DNA from: UBA1181 sp045601045
GTDB taxonomy: Bacteria > Bacteroidota > Bacteroidia > Bacteroidales > Paludibacteraceae
Reading direction: 5' to 3'
Assembly: GCA_045601045.1 (NCBI GenBank)
Contig: JAZRZA010000071.1
Coordinates: 1 to 64,000 of the forward strand
Length of the DNA: 64,000 nucleotides
Part shown: piece after piece, positions 26,825 through 35,667 of the stretch
Layout of the letters: each line of letters opens with the position of its first letter
How positions within the stretch are numbered: position 1 is the stretch's first letter
The notes under the pieces: generated by a model
The model's database searches: none
What the model saw: only the letters and a program-made list of their open reading frames with translations
Told to the model about the DNA's origin: nothing
Translations under genes and position numbers: made by a program

Positions 26825-27423
26825 TATTGAGCTCCTCCTGTAGCTGGTCCATAATTCTTAGGCTCTGCCTCAGAAATTTTTTGTGGATAATAGGTTGTAA
26901 TAGCTTTCTGCTCATCCTCGGACAACTCATCAAAAGAACGACCTTGGAATTTAGCTCTTGACAACTCGTTACGTAGCTCATTATAGGCTGCCACCAACTC
27001 ATTTTGAACGGCGATGTAAGCCTTGTATGATGTACCACGGTCGTTTTGCAAAGAGATAACGTGCTTAGCAGTAATCATCTGTGGTCCCAAGATAGGAATA
27101 TCAACAGACTCCTTCATAGGAAGATCCTCTTTATTAGAAGGATTTGCGATAAACTCCTTTGCTCTTTCTTTCAACCTGCTAACATCCATCATTTCTCCAT
27201 TGACCATCAAACGGTCGCTACTATTAACGAGAATCAACATGATGTTTCGTTTATTTACCTCGACATCATTCGTCTTCTCCTCATTTGTAGATGGAGGTGG
27301 CAAGGTTCTTGACAAACCTTTATCTGTAGCCATAGATGTGGTCACAAGGAAAAAGATAAGTAGCAAGAAAGATATATCCGCCATTGAACTTGCGTTAATC
27401 TCTTGTATTTCTCTTTTTTTCAT
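26824..27423 (-). CDS. exbD: ExbD-type biopolymer transport protein (first copy, long periplasmic domain)
   Basis: 199 residues from the ATG at 27423. The N-terminus MKKREIQEINASSMADISFLL carries the membrane-helix Asp of ExbD. The helix ends at VTTSMATDKGL, after which comes a longer periplasmic domain than in the second copy. That domain (KRNIMLILVNSSD, KEFIANPSN, YPQKISEAEPKNY) is closely matched by the lipoprotein paralogue downstream. Two different ExbD copies behind one ExbB is usual in Bacteroidota. Confidence 0.9.
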   Translation of the reverse strand: MKKREIQEINASSMADISFLLLIFFLVTTSMATDKGLSRTLPPPSTNEEKTNDVEVNKRNIMLILVNSSDRLMVNGEMMDVSRLKERAKEFIANPSNKEDLPMKESVDIPILGPQMITAKHVISLQNDRGTSYKAYIAVQNELVAAYNELRNELSRAKFQGRSFDELSEDEQKAITTYYPQKISEAEPKNYGPATGGAQ

Positions 27424-27435
27424 GACTAGCAAATT

Positions 27436-27891
27436 TTAGAATTTCTTAAACAAAGAACTGCACAAAGTCGCGATACATGCAACAGCTGCCAAAACGAAGG
27501 CACTTGTCATACACATGTTAGTCAAACGATAAACATAAGGATCTTGATCACCCTCATATCCGACAATGCTGATAGGTGTTGTATCAGCACTGAAATAAGT
27601 GATGAGAAGAAGAAGTACCAAGACTCCGAAAGCAGCAAGCGGAACAAGAACAGCCTTTGTATCAGAGAACACCTTGTTCAAGAATGACAAAACCGCCAAA
27701 ATTAAAGTTGCGATGACTGCTATGATAATGAACGCGAAGGCCAAGCTCAAGAAAGCAGACGTAGAAGTCGGTGCCTCAAAAGGAATTCCGTTACACATAA
27801 CTTGCTCTGAACTTCCGAAGAAGAATATAAGAGCAATGACAATTGTAACAGCCATTAGCGCCCAAAGAACATACTTAGGGATATTATTCAT
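27436..27891 (-). CDS. Four-helix membrane protein of the exb operon, function unknown
   Basis: 151 residues with four predicted membrane helices: VLWALMAVTIVIALIFFF, FAFIIIAVIATLILAVLSF, VLVPLAAFGVLVLLLLITYF and a last one from SAFVLAAVACIATL. There is no known domain. It lies between exbB and exbD1, with 12 bases to exbD1 and 52 to exbB. Proteins of this size are regularly found here in Bacteroidota exb operons, so it is likely an accessory of the ExbBD complex. Confidence 0.7.
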   Translation of the reverse strand: MNNIPKYVLWALMAVTIVIALIFFFGSSEQVMCNGIPFEAPTSTSAFLSLAFAFIIIAVIATLILAVLSFLNKVFSDTKAVLVPLAAFGVLVLLLLITYFSADTTPISIVGYEGDQDPYVYRLTNMCMTSAFVLAAVACIATLCSSLFKKF

Positions 27892-27943
27892 GATCTGTTA
27901 ATTTATTCGTTAGTTAAACTTCAAAATTTATGATTGACGCTTC

Positions 27944-28810
27944 TTAGAATTGAGCAACGTCATTGCTTTGAGATGATGCAGATGCAGATGAGTTCTCAAC
28001 GATGATGTCAAGCAACTTGATTGAAGAATCCTCCATCTCAGATGTCAAAGCCTCGATACGAGTCAAAATGAAGTTCAAGAACAATTGAAGAATCATAGCT
28101 ACGATCAAACCGAACACAGTAGTCAACAAAGCGACCTTGATACCACCAGCAACGACAGTTGCAGAGATATCACCTACTTGTTGGATCTTATCGAATGCCT
28201 GGATCATACCGATAACGGTACCCATAAATCCCAACATTGGGGCAAGTGCGATAGTCAAAGAGATCCAAGTAATGTTCTTCTCCAAAGAACCCATTTGTAC
28301 GCTACCGTAAGAAACGACAGTCTTCTCAACTACATCTGGACCCTCAGAGATTCTAGACAAACCTTGGTTGAAGATAGATGCGATAGGACCTCTTGTCTTA
28401 GCTGTGTAATCCAAAGCGCCTTGTACGTCACCGTTCTTCAAGTACTGCTCTACGGTCTCAACGAACTTCTTAGTGTTGATAGAAGAAAGGCTCAAAGTAA
28501 TGATACGCTCAATACACAAAGCCAAACCGATGATCAAACACAATGCAACGATTGCCATAAATCCGGCACCACCCTCGATGAACTTAATCTTCAAGGCTTG
28601 GAACATACCTTTACCTTGTTCCTCAGATACAGCAGCAGCTGGAGCTGCGGCAGGAGCTGGAGCTGGAGCTGGAGCCTCTTGTACGGCAGGAGCTGGAGCC
28701 TCTTGTGCTGTTTGCTCTGTGAACTCATCGAAAGAATCTTGAGCAAACGCATTCGTAAAACCGAAAGACAATGCTCCAACTAATGCTAATGATGCAAAAA
28801 TCTTTTTCAT
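27944..28810 (-). CDS. exbB: MotA/TolQ/ExbB proton-channel protein
   Basis: 288 residues. A cleavable-looking signal (MKKIFASLALVGALSFGF) is followed by a Pro/Ala/Glu-rich linker (EAPAPAPAPAAAPAAA) of about 40 residues. The MotA/TolQ/ExbB domain follows, with three membrane helices: GFMAIVALCLIIGLALCIE, then WISLTIALAPMLGFMGTVIGMIQAF with the conserved LGFMGTVIGM, and VALLTTVFGLIVAMIL. The long periplasmic linker is typical of Bacteroidota ExbB. It forms the pentameric channel that carries ExbD. Confidence 0.93.
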   Translation of the reverse strand: MKKIFASLALVGALSFGFTNAFAQDSFDEFTEQTAQEAPAPAVQEAPAPAPAPAAAPAAAVSEEQGKGMFQALKIKFIEGGAGFMAIVALCLIIGLALCIERIITLSLSSINTKKFVETVEQYLKNGDVQGALDYTAKTRGPIASIFNQGLSRISEGPDVVEKTVVSYGSVQMGSLEKNITWISLTIALAPMLGFMGTVIGMIQAFDKIQQVGDISATVVAGGIKVALLTTVFGLIVAMILQLFLNFILTRIEALTSEMEDSSIKLLDIIVENSSASASSQSNDVAQF

Positions 28811-28852
28811 TTTTCTTATTGATTAATTATTAATTATTGTTTTACTAATTCG

Positions 28853-28940
28853 CGGAGAGAGGGGGATTCGAACCCCCGATACGCTTTTGACGTATACACG
28901 CTTTCCAGGCGTGCCTCTTCAGCCACTCGAGCATCTCTCC
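28853..28940 (-). tRNA. tRNA-Ser (GGA)
   Basis: On the minus strand the acceptor GGAGAGA pairs with TCTCTCC, discriminator G. The anticodon loop carries GGA, and a long variable arm (TGTATACGTC-AAAA-GCGTAT) is typical of class II tRNA-Ser. The T-loop is GGTTCGAATCCC. 88 bases, CCA not encoded. Confidence 0.97.
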
Positions 28941-29022
28941 TGACTTCATATCAAAATCGGGTGCAAATTACAAAAAAAATAGTTACGAAACACCTATTGT
29001 TGAAAATTATTTTATCTCATTG

Positions 29023-29559
29023 TTACAGAAACATTTGGCACCAATTATCAAAGCGTTTTAGCGTCTCCTCTCCATATTTTTCAAGTTTCACACGAGCCTT
29101 TTTCACATTACGCTCCTCACCCAAATGTGTTTTCGAGAAAAATTTATCCGCGAAACAGATGATTTGCTCCTCCAAAGAGACCGGCAACATCTCTCGACGC
29201 GGGACAGGCAAATTGGAGGCAATAATATGCTCCAACGAGAGACCAGCGCCCGTATGGCGTTCACACACCAAAGCATGCTTTTCGAACCCTTCGGCCTTCA
29301 TCATATCACTTCCCAAATAACCATGACAAATATAGGCGTTGTCACCATCACAATAGAGATCGGGCGCGTATGTCTTAATGATACCAATGTCATGAATCAT
29401 GGCAGCCTCTTGTATAAATTGCATATCTGCATTCAACTCGGGCTTTCTTTGCGCGATTCTCAATGCCATATCCGTCACATCGTAAGAGTGGCTTAACAGA
29501 ATCTCCTTGCACTTCGGATTCTCGGCATAGTATTTATCAATGATTTCTAACGGATCCAT
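29023..29559 (-). CDS. HD-domain metal-dependent phosphohydrolase
   Basis: 178 residues from the ATG at 29559 (MDPLEIIDKYYAEN). The HD signature is MIHDIGIIKTYAPDL, with His earlier in SHSYDVTDMAL and further His in YICHGYLG and CERHTGAGL completing a two-metal HD site. It probably hydrolyses a phosphate ester such as a nucleotide; the substrate is unknown. Similar proteins in Bacteroidales are annotated only as HD-domain proteins. It follows the tkt gene, separated by a terminator. Confidence 0.85.
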   Translation of the reverse strand: MDPLEIIDKYYAENPKCKEILLSHSYDVTDMALRIAQRKPELNADMQFIQEAAMIHDIGIIKTYAPDLYCDGDNAYICHGYLGSDMMKAEGFEKHALVCERHTGAGLSLEHIIASNLPVPRREMLPVSLEEQIICFADKFFSKTHLGEERNVKKARVKLEKYGEETLKRFDNWCQMFL

Positions 29560-29637
29560 ACGCTTTATTTTACGCAAAACTACAAAATAAAAACGAGAAA
29601 CCCATTGTTTATAGGCAATAATGAATGGTCCTAGCAC

Positions 29638-29671
29638 ATAAAAAAAGCGGGAGGACAATTCATCCTCCCGC
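29638..29671 (-). terminator. Terminator of tkt
   Basis: A perfect nine-base stem GCGGGAGGA/TCCTCCCGC is followed on the minus strand by seven Ts. Confidence 0.9.
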
Positions 29672-29691
29672 CCTATTATCAAGCGAAACCA

Positions 29692-31728
29692 CTAGAGCTT
29701 CAAGAAATCACAAACCTCGTTGTAAACGGACTCACCCGTAAAGCCGAACTTCTCATCCAACACGGTGTAAGGTGCTGAGTATCCGAAGTGGTTCAATCCA
29801 TGTACATAGCCATTCTTGCCTACCAAACCGCTAATAGTCAACGGCATACCCGCCGTCAAACCATAGACAGGCAAATTAGATGGGATAACTGATTCCTGGT
29901 ATGCGGTGCTCTGGGTGCGGAACAATCCCTCCGAAGGAGCGGAAACGATTCTGATCTTCAAGTTCTTCTTCTCCTCAAGCAATTTTGCGCCCTCGAACAA
30001 AGTGGAAACTTCGGATCCGCTGGCAACCATCACCAAATCAGGAGTACCCTTCACATCCTTCACGATGTAGGCGCCCTTTTCAGCCTGCAAAGCTTGCTCA
30101 TAACGGCTGCCTTCGCATGGGATATCCGTGATATTCTGACGGGAAAGGATCAAAGCGGTTGGTGTATCCACATTCTCCATCGCCATCTTCCAAGCGACAG
30201 TCGTCTCGTTCACATCTGCCGGACGCAACACCAACATACTGTTCTGACCCTTGTGGTTCTTCACGTGTTCCATCAAACGCACCTGCATCTCATGCTCGAT
30301 CGGTTGGTGGGTAGGACCATCCTCTCCCACTCTGAAGGCATCGTGGCTCCAGATATACTTCACAGGGATACGCATCAAGGCTGCCATTCTATAGGCAGGT
30401 TTCATATAGTCAGAGAAGACGAAGAAGGTACCGCAAGCGGCGAAAACACCACCATGAAGGGCAATACCGTTCATGATACATGCCATGGTCAACTCTGAAA
30501 CACCGGCATTCAAGAAGGCACCCGTAAAGTCACCCTTCGCAAGAGGCTTGGTGTTCTTCAAGAATCCGTCTGTCTTATCTGAATTGGAAAGGTCCGCAGA
30601 AGAGACGATCATATTCTCCACCTTTTGAGCGAGAACGCCCAATACAGTAGCGGAGGCGGCACGAGTGGCTTGATTAGCCTTTTGCACGATACTTGCATAA
30701 TCGACCTCTGGAGCCTTACCGCTGAAGAAGCGTTCCAATTTAGCGGCCAATTCAGGATTTTGCTTTGCCCAAGCGGCTTGTTCAGCCTTCTTTTGAGCGG
30801 CAATCTTAATCAATTCATTCTTACGATCCTCATACAATTTTTGCACCTCAGGGAAGACAACGAATGGATTTTCAGGGTCTGCACCCAAGTTTTGGAAAGT
30901 CTTCGCGATAGAGACACCCGCCTTCGACAATGGTTGTCCGTGTGTATTGACCTGATTCTCCTTTGAGGAACCATCCTCAGCCAAGCAACCGACACCCATA
31001 GTGGTCTTACCGATGATCAATGTCGGACGCTCCTTCTCCTCGTTCGCCTTTTTCAAAGCGTCAATGATCTGAGCGGCATCATTACCATTGATAGAGATGA
31101 CATTCCAATCCCACGCCTTGTACTTCATGGCGATGTCCTCGGAATCCACCTCATCCACCTTGGTAGAGAGTTGGATGTTGTTGGCATCATAGAACATGAT
31201 GAGGTTGTGCAAACCGAGGTGACCTGCGATACGGCCGGAACCTTGGGAAATCTCCTCTTGAATACCACCGTCGGAGATAAATGTATAGATCTTGTGGCTC
31301 ATCCACTCACCGAAACGTGCGCAAAGGAAACGCTCCGCGATGGCAGCACCCACAGCCATGGTGTGGCCTTGTCCCAACGGACCGGATGTGTTCTCGATGC
31401 CATGCTTGAGGCTCACCTCAGGGTGGCCTGGCGTTTCACTGCCCCATTGACGGAATGACTTGATGTCATCCATGGTGAATTTGCCAATCAAATGCAATAC
31501 GGAATAGAGCATTGGAGACATATGTCCCGGATCCAAAAAGAACCTATCACGATTAATCCAATTAGGATCAGAAGGATCGTAAGTAAGGAATTGGGAGTAT
31601 AGGACGTTGATAAAATCAGCACCGCCCATTGCACCGCCTGGATGTCCGGAATTAGCTTTCTCTACCATCGCGGCAGCTAAAACCCTGATATTGTTAGCCG
31701 CACGATTAAGCGTTTGAATGTCTGCCAT
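29692..31728 (-). CDS. tkt: Transketolase
   Basis: 678 residues. It moves two-carbon units between sugar phosphates in the pentose phosphate pathway, using thiamine diphosphate. Visible are KANSGHPGGAMGGADF at the N-terminus, the cofactor segment ISDGGIQEEISQGSG with bound metal residues, and HDAFRVGEDGPTHQPIEH in the central pyrimidine-binding domain. The length is normal. It has its own terminator. Confidence 0.96.
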   Translation of the reverse strand: MADIQTLNRAANNIRVLAAAMVEKANSGHPGGAMGGADFINVLYSQFLTYDPSDPNWINRDRFFLDPGHMSPMLYSVLHLIGKFTMDDIKSFRQWGSETPGHPEVSLKHGIENTSGPLGQGHTMAVGAAIAERFLCARFGEWMSHKIYTFISDGGIQEEISQGSGRIAGHLGLHNLIMFYDANNIQLSTKVDEVDSEDIAMKYKAWDWNVISINGNDAAQIIDALKKANEEKERPTLIIGKTTMGVGCLAEDGSSKENQVNTHGQPLSKAGVSIAKTFQNLGADPENPFVVFPEVQKLYEDRKNELIKIAAQKKAEQAAWAKQNPELAAKLERFFSGKAPEVDYASIVQKANQATRAASATVLGVLAQKVENMIVSSADLSNSDKTDGFLKNTKPLAKGDFTGAFLNAGVSELTMACIMNGIALHGGVFAACGTFFVFSDYMKPAYRMAALMRIPVKYIWSHDAFRVGEDGPTHQPIEHEMQVRLMEHVKNHKGQNSMLVLRPADVNETTVAWKMAMENVDTPTALILSRQNITDIPCEGSRYEQALQAEKGAYIVKDVKGTPDLVMVASGSEVSTLFEGAKLLEEKKNLKIRIVSAPSEGLFRTQSTAYQESVIPSNLPVYGLTAGMPLTISGLVGKNGYVHGLNHFGYSAPYTVLDEKFGFTGESVYNEVCDFLKL

Positions 31729-31903
31729 TTTTACTTTTTATGTATAGGATTTGTACAAATTTTACTAACCGCGAAATTAAGAAAAATAAATGAGCTTTTG
31801 AGAGAGATAGGAAACAAAAAAGGAGAAAAGTTGTATCATTTTAAAAATCAGAAATTTACACAAACAAAAGGACAATAAAAAGCTCGAACATCCGGCCATC
31901 GTT

Positions 31904-32001
31904 GGGATGCGGTTGTAGGGTGGCCCTTGTGGCCAACCGCGGGCGTTGTTGGCGCAGGCACGCCCTGCATCCCGTGGGCGTATGAGATACGCCCCTTCTA
32001 C
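31904..32001. repeat. Palindromic intergenic element (REP-like)
   Basis: GGGATGC (31904-31910) pairs with GCATCCC (31967-31973), and GGGCGTATgagATACGCCC follows, ending ACGCCCCTTCTAC. The last motif is shared with the element at 35668-35743. The gene-free stretch 31729-32139 holds this element and the promoter of the Rpn-type gene; nothing else was recognised. Confidence 0.55.
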
Positions 32002-32067
32002 GGACCAATACCCATCGGTTTCGATCGTAATTCTTATTGTATATTTTACGCATTTAATATTTTTCAA

Positions 32068-32075
32068 TATATTTG
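32068..32075 (+). promoter_or_regulatory. Candidate -7 element of the Rpn-type gene
   Basis: TATATTTG fits TAnnTTTG, 72 bases before the start codon. No good -33 is seen. Confidence 0.35.
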
Positions 32076-32139
32076 TATCGACATAGAAAATTCATATCTT
32101 GATTTTTCTGCCTGATTATTAACTTAACAACTTTAAACC

Positions 32140-33027
32140 ATGGGAGTTTACATGGATTTACGCAGCGATTACGGATTCAAATTCTGCATGCAGGACGAGA
32201 CCGTGATGAAATCTTTCCTGAACGCTATCTTGGAGGGAGAAACCGACAGGATAACAAGTGTACAATTCAAAAATGTGGAGGTGCCTCAACCTCAAAAGGA
32301 CGAAAGAGGCGTCAACTTCGACCTACTTTGCACCACGGAGCGTGGCGAAACCATCCTCATAGAGATGCAGAACGCTCCGCAGAAATTTTTCAAGACACGG
32401 GCCGCCTTCTACATCTCGAACATACTGATCAAACAGTTCACAAGAGGGTTCAAGTGGGAGAAGATGAGACAGGATATCTCCCGCATTTTCGGCATCTTCA
32501 TCATGGGAGGTCGCAATAAATGGCTGAACAAGCCAATCACCCGAACAAGTATATACGACAGGGACGAGTTGGTAGAGTTTTGGGACCGCAATCACAATTT
32601 TTTCTTATCTTTGCCCAACTTCAAATTAAACAAGGGCGACATCTCCCCCAAGGAGATATGGCTCCACATTTTTAAGAACTTAGGAACAATGGACAGAATC
32701 GACCCATCAGTATATGAGCGAGCGGACGAAGGTCTGCTCAGACTATTGGAGAAGGCCAATGTGGCCAATCTCACCGAAGAGGAGTATGCCCAGTACGAGG
32801 CCAGCATGAAAGCCCTCGAGGACGAGGTGGACATGGAGCAGTATGGGTATAACAATGGTTATAGCAGAGGCGTGGAAGATGGCTTGGAAAAGGGGATGGA
32901 ACAAGGAAGAGAAGAAGGAAGAGAAGAAGAACGAAAAAAACTCATTTCTAACCTGCGTTCATCCGGCTTCACCAATGAGCAAATCGCCGAACTGCTATCC
33001 ATTACCCTTGAGGAAGTGGAGAAATAG
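32140..33027 (+). CDS. Rpn-family recombination-promoting nuclease (PD-(D/E)XK transposase-like)
   Basis: 295 residues. The N-terminal PD-(D/E)XK core is visible as SDYGFKFCMQDE, FDLLCTTERGETILIEMQ and later SNILIKQFTRG; Asp and Glu-x-Gln would be the metal residues. The C-terminal tail is highly charged (EDGLEKGMEQGREEGREEERKK) with a small HTH-like end (SGFTNEQIAELLSI), typical of the family. The start could also be the ATG four codons later. Rpn proteins in E. coli promote RecA-independent recombination. The gene is single, with a strong terminator. Confidence 0.85.
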   Translation: MGVYMDLRSDYGFKFCMQDETVMKSFLNAILEGETDRITSVQFKNVEVPQPQKDERGVNFDLLCTTERGETILIEMQNAPQKFFKTRAAFYISNILIKQFTRGFKWEKMRQDISRIFGIFIMGGRNKWLNKPITRTSIYDRDELVEFWDRNHNFFLSLPNFKLNKGDISPKEIWLHIFKNLGTMDRIDPSVYERADEGLLRLLEKANVANLTEEEYAQYEASMKALEDEVDMEQYGYNNGYSRGVEDGLEKGMEQGREEGREEERKKLISNLRSSGFTNEQIAELLSITLEEVEK

Positions 33028-33049
33028 AAATTCTTCACACAAATAATAC

Positions 33050-33090
33050 CACCGCCATCACAGCAGATGTTGTGATGGCGGTGTTTGTTT
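33050..33090 (+). terminator. Terminator of the Rpn-type gene
   Basis: CACCGCCATCACA pairs with TGTGATGGCGGTG, followed by TTTGTTT. Confidence 0.85.
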
Positions 33091-33092
33091 CA

Positions 33093-33121
33093 GGGAGCCA
33101 GCCCTATCGGGACAGGCTCCC
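33093..33121. repeat. GC-rich hairpin downstream of the variable region
   Basis: GGGAGCC (33093-33099) pairs with GGCTCCC (33115-33121), with an inner CCC/GGG and loop TATC. It lies 32 bases past the stop of the variable surface protein. It could be its terminator or the hairpin that DGR systems need next to the target repeat. Confidence 0.5.
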
Positions 33122-33153
33122 AATGATCTAATGACGCTCCTTCGTCGCTATAA

Positions 33154-34791
33154 TTACTCCTGGACGAGGCGAACACTGAGACCGCCGCAGCTGCCGTTGC
33201 TGAAGCTGGTGCTCACATAGCTGCCTACGAAGTAGAAGTGGTACGCTAAGGAGCTGCTGAGGCACGTACTCGACCAGTAGAGGCCGAGCGAGCCGACATC
33301 GCCGACCTCCGTACCATGGCGGAGGCCCGCAGCAGGCAAGAAGACCGCCCCCTGCTCCTCCAACACCTGCCAATCCAATGCCGAGAAACTATTGCTATCA
33401 AAATCCGTACTACCCAATTTCACAGATAACACACAGTTTGATTCCTCCCAATCATCTGGGAAAAACAGAAATCCCGGAACGCCCTTTACTGTAGCATATG
33501 TTCTCAAATTCTCACAATTCATTCTTCCCGAGTATAAATAAGTCCACTCACCCTTAGACAAAACACGCCACTGACCCTTCTTGTCACCTCCATTAGAGAT
33601 CGCATTGTAAACGCCCCAGTCATAGTTGGCACTTGTCCCTGTCAGATCAAGGGATGCCTGATTTGTGGAAGGTCCATATCCATATGTATTATAGATCATA
33701 TTTACAGTTGCCGTGGACGTTGAGTACGGCATATAGTTCTTATTATCGGCATCCTCACTATTATGGTAACCTGAGGTGCCCCATCCGAAAAGATCAATCC
33801 AACCATCGTAGGTGGCTGAGATGTTTTTGTTATCCTCTCCTATCATATCGTACTGGTTCTCAGCAAATCGCCAAACGCCGGTGCTCGCCTGATACTGCAA
33901 GTTACCCATAGAGAAGCTGATCTGGATGGAGTCACTAACGGAAAATCTGCCAGGAAGCCTGCCATTAGGCTTTTCAACGATCATCTCCACCTTTGCCAAA
34001 CGCATACAGAAACCGAAGATGCGATCTCCACTATCCATCGTGGCTCCAGAACGCATAAAGAGATATTGGGCATCTACGGAACCATCTGAAGTAGATGTCC
34101 AGTAGTTACCAGTTTCTTCTACATCGTCGATATCCGCACCCAGACGGAAACCTGCATAAGGCAGAAAGAGAGCTCCCAAAGATTCCATCCTTGTCCATTC
34201 GTCACCGCTGTAAACATTCGTTTTGAAATCTTTCGCGCCACCAAAGAAATCCAAATCGCGAGGAAGTATACAGCCGTCGGGCAACAGCATATAGCCCTTC
34301 ACACCGTTAACGAGGGCTTGGGAACGAAGGGACTCTGCGCCCTCACGTTCTTTGAGGATGTAATTCCACTCGTCCGCACTGAGTGTACTCCAGCCTCCTC
34401 CGTTGGAGATGGCATTGAAAACTGTCCACTCCAAAAGGTCAATCCATCCCGCATAGTTAGAAGAGGCATTCTTGTTGCCCTCCCCTATCACATCGTACTG
34501 GTTCTCAGCGAAGCGATAAGTGTTGGAAGAGGCACAATACTGGAGGTTACCCTGTGCGAAAGAGGCCTGCTTGTTGACAGAGATGGAGAACTTGCCAGGA
34601 AGCACCCCGTCGGTCTTCACAACAGAAGGCACAGGCTCCTCCTCTCCCTCCACATACGTAACCCTAGACACCTTCTCCACATCGTACTTCACTTCCGTTC
34701 CGTCCGTCTGCTCCACCTGCATATAGGTGGTCGCCTGCGCCATGAAAGTGGTCATGATCGCAGTAAATAATAAAATGACTTTTTTTCTCAT
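33154..34791 (-). CDS. Secreted two-module C-type-lectin-fold protein with DGR-type variable C-terminus
   Basis: 545 residues with a signal peptide (MRKKVILLFTAIMTTFMAQA). Two similar modules of about 220 residues, each with LPGKFS/LPGRFS, NLQY, RFAENQYD and GWIDL, resemble the FISUMP/formylglycine-type fold. Module 1 ends with a conserved NYWTSTSDG copy of ordinary codon use. Module 2 ends with LPAAGLRHGTEV, YWSS and GGLSVRLVQ, the C-type lectin layout of DGR target proteins, with many Ser, Tyr, Phe, Gly and Cys codons of form NNC. No T9SS domain follows the variable end. It is likely a surface binding protein. The partner gene lies 16 bases upstream. Confidence 0.8.
   Translation of the reverse strand: MRKKVILLFTAIMTTFMAQATTYMQVEQTDGTEVKYDVEKVSRVTYVEGEEEPVPSVVKTDGVLPGKFSISVNKQASFAQGNLQYCASSNTYRFAENQYDVIGEGNKNASSNYAGWIDLLEWTVFNAISNGGGWSTLSADEWNYILKEREGAESLRSQALVNGVKGYMLLPDGCILPRDLDFFGGAKDFKTNVYSGDEWTRMESLGALFLPYAGFRLGADIDDVEETGNYWTSTSDGSVDAQYLFMRSGATMDSGDRIFGFCMRLAKVEMIVEKPNGRLPGRFSVSDSIQISFSMGNLQYQASTGVWRFAENQYDMIGEDNKNISATYDGWIDLFGWGTSGYHNSEDADNKNYMPYSTSTATVNMIYNTYGYGPSTNQASLDLTGTSANYDWGVYNAISNGGDKKGQWRVLSKGEWTYLYSGRMNCENLRTYATVKGVPGFLFFPDDWEESNCVLSVKLGSTDFDSNSFSALDWQVLEEQGAVFLPAAGLRHGTEVGDVGSLGLYWSSTCLSSSLAYHFYFVGSYVSTSFSNGSCGGLSVRLVQE
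33171..33327 (-). other. Predicted DGR variable region (VR)
   Basis: The coding strand here is GC-rich and uses NNC codons at scattered positions (CTC, TGC, AGC, TAC, CAC, TTC, GGC), between fixed TAC-TGG-TCG-AGT and GGT-CTC-AGT-GTT-CGC. That is the pattern left by adenine-specific mutagenesis of AAC codons copied from a template repeat. The first module of the same protein, with normal codons, shows no such pattern. No reverse transcriptase or template repeat is in the window. Confidence 0.65.
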
Positions 34792-34807
34792 ACTATTCTA
34801 ATTTCAA

Positions 34808-35278
34808 TTATTTACGAATGATTTTAAACGATTGGTTTTCCACTGAGAGCAAATAAACGCCTGGTTGATTAGGCAACTTCACAAGAGCCTCACCTGTCTC
34901 GTCAATGGAGGTTCTACACCAGGCCACACCATTGACACCCACCAAGGCAACAGCCGATTTGGGCGACGCATTACTAATCAGAACGGTCGATTCGTCCACT
35001 CTCGTCACACAGATGATCGGTGCATTGTTCTCCTGAACCTTTGTGGTCATGTTACTCTCGGTGAAGTGATAATCCTTCACATCGTTGATGGCGTAACTGG
35101 TGGAGGCGTCATCATTCACCACCAAGTCACCATTCTCATAGGTCACCACCGGTTTGTCCCTCAGAAGGAAACTGTACTGCTCCCCGCTTTTCAGCTCCAC
35201 GGTCATATAGCTAACCTCTGCTTGGGTGGCAAAGGAGACTCCGACCAGACCTAAAAACATTAATAATCTCTTTCTCAT
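34808..35278 (-). CDS. Exported protein with a short T9SS type A-like C-terminus
   Basis: 156 residues with a signal peptide ending near SFATQAE. The middle is a small beta-rich segment (YMTVELKSGEQYSFLL, VVTYENGDLVV). The C-terminal half has the layout of a T9SS type A sorting domain: ISNASPKSAVALVGVNG, then QPGVYLLSVENQSFKIIRK. It is the first gene of the operon with the variable protein and sits behind a long leader containing a (CA)25 repeat. The N-terminal segment resembles the N-terminus of the variable protein (MQVEQTDGTEVKYDVEKVS). The function is unknown. Confidence 0.75.
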   Translation of the reverse strand: MRKRLLMFLGLVGVSFATQAEVSYMTVELKSGEQYSFLLRDKPVVTYENGDLVVNDDASTSYAINDVKDYHFTESNMTTKVQENNAPIICVTRVDESTVLISNASPKSAVALVGVNGVAWCRTSIDETGEALVKLPNQPGVYLLSVENQSFKIIRK

Positions 35279-35364
35279 ATTCTAAAAATTAAATTTGACT
35301 GACACTTATATGGCAAACAAACTTGATTGTCTGGATTGATACGTCCAGACAAGACAAAGTACGA

Positions 35365-35404
35365 CATCCCGTAGAGACGCACAACTGTCCGTCCCTACGG
35401 GATG
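35365..35404. repeat. Palindromic intergenic element
   Basis: CATCCCGTAG pairs with CTACGGGATG, with inner GACG/CGTC. It lies between the TG repeat and the start of the surface operon, so in the mRNA leader it would form a hairpin. Confidence 0.6.
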
Positions 35405-35435
35405 CATATCATCATAATCTATTGATTTATAGGAA

Positions 35436-35491
<56 letters not shown>

Positions 35492-35583
35492 ATACAAACA
35501 TTTGACATCGCCAAACGTTTACCGTTAAAAGTATTTAATGCACATACACTGGACATTCCTAAAATATTCATTCGTTAGATTTT

Positions 35584-35614
35584 CAAATATAGGGGATTTT
35601 ATTGGATTGGCAAA
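35584..35614 (-). promoter_or_regulatory. Promoter of the variable surface-protein operon
   Basis: On the minus strand TTTG (35614-35611), 19 bases, TATATTTG (35591-35584): an exact consensus match. Start site about 35577, leader about 300 bases. The gene-free stretch 35279-35800 comprises this promoter, the TG repeat, two palindromic elements and the tsf terminator. Confidence 0.65.
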
Positions 35615-35667
35615 CAACCGGGAGAGAAAAATAGATGTGCCATTTCATACCAAATGTGATATCGTCA

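Noticed and set aside
28085..28783. 232-codon + strand frame antisense to exbB
   Set aside because: Shadow of the Pro/Ala-rich linker and helices of exbB.
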